NCBI GenBank assembly: GCA_964463965.1
Contig: CAYXED010000004.1
Span: forward strand, 62,001-126,000
From: UBA2166 sp964463965
GTDB lineage: Bacteria; Nitrospirota; Nitrospiria; Nitrospirales; UBA2166
DNA: 64,000 nucleotides
Direction of reading: 5' to 3'
The notes under the pieces are model-generated. The model did not search any database, had not been told where the DNA came from, and saw nothing but the letters and a program-made list of their open reading frames with translations. This document shows, in pieces, positions 62,394 through 64,000 of the stretch. Position 1 is the first letter of the stretch; the number at the start of each line of letters is the position of its first letter. The translations under genes and the position numbers were made by a program.

Positions 62394-64000
62394 TCAAAAC
62401 CTTAGAAAATAGAAGCAGCCTATTGACAACGTAAGCCAAAAAACTATCAATATCATTTGATGTTTGATGAGCGAATGGTCGACCTTATAGATCGTCTTAG
62501 CTGCATGGGAGGTTTTGTTACCAACACCATTAGTGACACGGTTAATTGTCCTCATTTCGACGATTTGCCATAGTTTGTAGGCGTCATTGATAACTATTTT
62601 CCCAATACCGTTCACGGCACGATCAATACCTTGAATTTCAACCACTTGCATGAGCCAGTGGGAAAGCTTCAATGTTGGTTTTACAATGACCGTATTGTAA
62701 ATCTCATCAATATACAATCTATTAAGACATAGGACATAAGCTGTTTTTAAAAGGATGGGAAACCACTTTGTTTTTTTACCTGTGTTGGTGTTGAGATAAT
62801 ATGCAGCGGCCCACCCTGCCGTTGCGGCTCCAATTCCAATACCTACCCACAGTAAACTTGTTGTCGGGTGAATTACGTTAACTGAATTGTCTGTTTGTGG
62901 TGATAAAACTGGAATGAGCATTTCAGATATCCCATTCCATGCCAGTGAGAGCACTATGCCAGACCCCATTATAGCACTTAAAATAGTTAGTATGGTCTTC
63001 ACTGCCATTATTTTTGGCGTTGGAGACATGGCGTGTTGTGACAAAGAGGCCCATTCCCTTGACACAGGGTTTTTAGAAATCGATGTAATAAGATGGTAAA
63101 GATAGTACGCAGTAAAAAATACGGTGATTCCTGTGAGAAAGAGGAAGGATAGTCCTGCCGGATGAGAAAAATTTGCTACCCACAATTTTTCGTATGGTCC
63201 CGAAAACAGTATGACTGGTGGAATTAGAGCTAAGACCAGTGCTTGAAAAGAGAGATGCCCTGGTGGTTTTGAGGTATCGTGAGTCTCATAGTGCTTTTCA
63301 GAAAACTGTATCGTATTACCGGTTGAGAGAAATAGATAGGCTTTGAATGCTCCATGGGAAAGCAAATGAAATGTAGCAGCTATGAAGGCACCTACACCAC
63401 AGGCGAACATCATAAACCCAAGTTGACTAATTGTAGAAAATGCAAGAATCCGTTTAATATCGGTTTGAGTAAGTGCAACTATAGCCCCAACGAGAGCAGT
63501 TATTCCTCCCACAAATGCAATGAATGTGAGCACAGATGGTGTGAGTGAGAACATGGGACTTAGTCTAATTATGAGATACACTCCTGCATTTACCATGGTG
63601 GCCGCATGTATTAGCGCAGATACAGGCGTTGGAGCCTCCATTGCAGACGGTAACCAACCTTGGAATGGAAATTGAGCCGATTTTCCCATCGCACCGATGA
63701 ATAGAAAAAAACAAATTATAGTTAAAACAGAAACATGCCATTCTCCACCAAACGAGCCTGCTAGGTTGATGGTATGAGTCGAAACTTCAGGGGCTAATGA
63801 GATGATTTTCCCTATATGAAGTGTCCCAAAAGCTCCAAAAGTTAGCACGATTCCAAACAATAGCCCTATATCAGCGAAGGCATTTACAAGAAATGCTTTT
63901 GTCGCTGCACGTATTGCAGATGGCCGTTCTGACCAGAAACCAATTAACAAATATGAGCAAATACTCATTATTTCCCAGAACACAAATAGACCAAATAGAT
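62394..64000 (-). CDS. nuoL: NADH-quinone oxidoreductase subunit L (5' end outside window)
   Basis: NuoL, the distal pump of complex I, partial: the reading frame is open to the window edge, and about the first 130 residues are outside. Visible parts include VFWEIMSICSYLLIGFWSERPSA (TM5), GAMGKSAQFPFQGWLPSAMEAPTPVSALIHAATMVNAGVYLI (TM7 lysine present) and KRILAFSTISQLGFMMFACG. The lateral helix (about 62460-62700) contains a 27-residue internal duplication, QVVEIQGIDRAVNGIGK against QIVEMRTINRVTNGVGN. This lengthens it as in the 2M-type complex I. It is upstream of nuoM. Confidence 0.95.
   Translation of the reverse strand, partial: LFGLFVFWEIMSICSYLLIGFWSERPSAIRAATKAFLVNAFADIGLLFGIVLTFGAFGTLHIGKIISLAPEVSTHTINLAGSFGGEWHVSVLTIICFFLFIGAMGKSAQFPFQGWLPSAMEAPTPVSALIHAATMVNAGVYLIIRLSPMFSLTPSVLTFIAFVGGITALVGAIVALTQTDIKRILAFSTISQLGFMMFACGVGAFIAATFHLLSHGAFKAYLFLSTGNTIQFSEKHYETHDTSKPPGHLSFQALVLALIPPVILFSGPYEKLWVANFSHPAGLSFLFLTGITVFFTAYYLYHLITSISKNPVSREWASLSQHAMSPTPKIMAVKTILTILSAIMGSGIVLSLAWNGISEMLIPVLSPQTDNSVNVIHPTTSLLWVGIGIGAATAGWAAAYYLNTNTGKKTKWFPILLKTAYVLCLNRLYIDEIYNTVIVKPTLKLSHWLMQVVEIQGIDRAVNGIGKIVINDAYKLWQIVEMRTINRVTNGVGNKTSHAAKTIYKVDHSLIKHQMILIVFWLTLSIGCFYFLRF

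Noticed and set aside
1..64000. CRISPR arrays, insertion sequences, prophage or integrase genes
   Set aside because: No direct-repeat arrays, transposase, integrase or phage structural motifs were seen on either strand.

Overview
The window is one continuous stretch of a Gram-negative, moderately AT-rich, aerobically respiring bacterial chromosome. I see no rRNA, insertion sequence, prophage or CRISPR array. An outer membrane is implied by a MltD-type lytic transglycosylase and a BamE/SmpA-like lipoprotein. HspQ, ApaG, GlnRS and two ABC-F proteins recall Proteobacteria. EF-Ts is the short form (198 aa), and the complex I subunits are of the extra-NuoM type described from Nitrospirota, Nitrospinota and relatives, which argues for a lineage outside classical Alpha-, Beta- and Gammaproteobacteria. 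I cannot name the taxon from sequence alone.

Layout. 1-1.8 kb: end of clpP, clpX, rpsU. 1.8-3.5 kb: a phosphoenolpyruvate-mutase-like/nucleotidyltransferase fusion (minus). 3.5-7.3 kb: B12-dependent ribonucleotide reductase nrdJ behind two NrdR-like boxes. 7.4-11.5 kb: SelT/W/H-like thioredoxin-fold protein, tRNA-Arg(UCU), a threonine/serine dehydratase, an unrecognised HExxH protein, pyrF. 11.5-15.1 kb: two ABC-F ATPases. 15.3-18.1 kb: rpsB-tsf-pyrH-frr. 18.6-22.6 kb: rpoD, tRNA-Leu(GAG), groES-groEL. 22.8-25.1 kb: a PriA whose helicase motifs are destroyed. 25.2-42.6 kb: a large respiratory complex I locus. 42.7-46.1 kb: an AT-rich accessory patch with an unknown membrane protein and a divergent pair (haem-oxygenase-like iron enzyme and EgtD-type methyltransferase). 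46.1-60.8 kb: housekeeping and conserved hypothetical genes (apaG, aldehyde dehydrogenase, membrane MutS-like protein, lgt, mltD, DUF2130 protein, CobW-like GTPase, rlmB, Lon-N protein, arsC-like, hspQ, a BamE-like lipoprotein, glnS). 60.8-64 kb: a second complex I fragment, nuoM and nuoL (minus, running off the edge).

The most unusual system is complex I. The main locus reads nuoA-B-C, then an antisense cobalamin-type radical SAM gene, then nuoD-G-I-J-K, an Mrp-like module (D-subunit, 80-residue membrane protein, D-subunit with a NuoL-like lateral helix), nuoM, a second divergent nuoM, and nuoN. nuoE, nuoF, nuoH and canonical nuoL are absent from this locus. The second locus supplies a NuoL whose lateral helix holds a 27-residue internal duplication, plus another NuoM, but no NuoN follows. 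Two of the antiporter-like subunits in the main locus lack the conserved TM7 lysine. The two loci may complement each other or encode two enzymes; the window cannot decide.

Other items worth checking are the PriA pseudohelicase, the altered active-site motif of the PEP-mutase fusion, the NrdR-box promoter of nrdJ, the HEWTH protein at 9-10.7 kb, and the iron-enzyme/methyltransferase pair at 44-46 kb.
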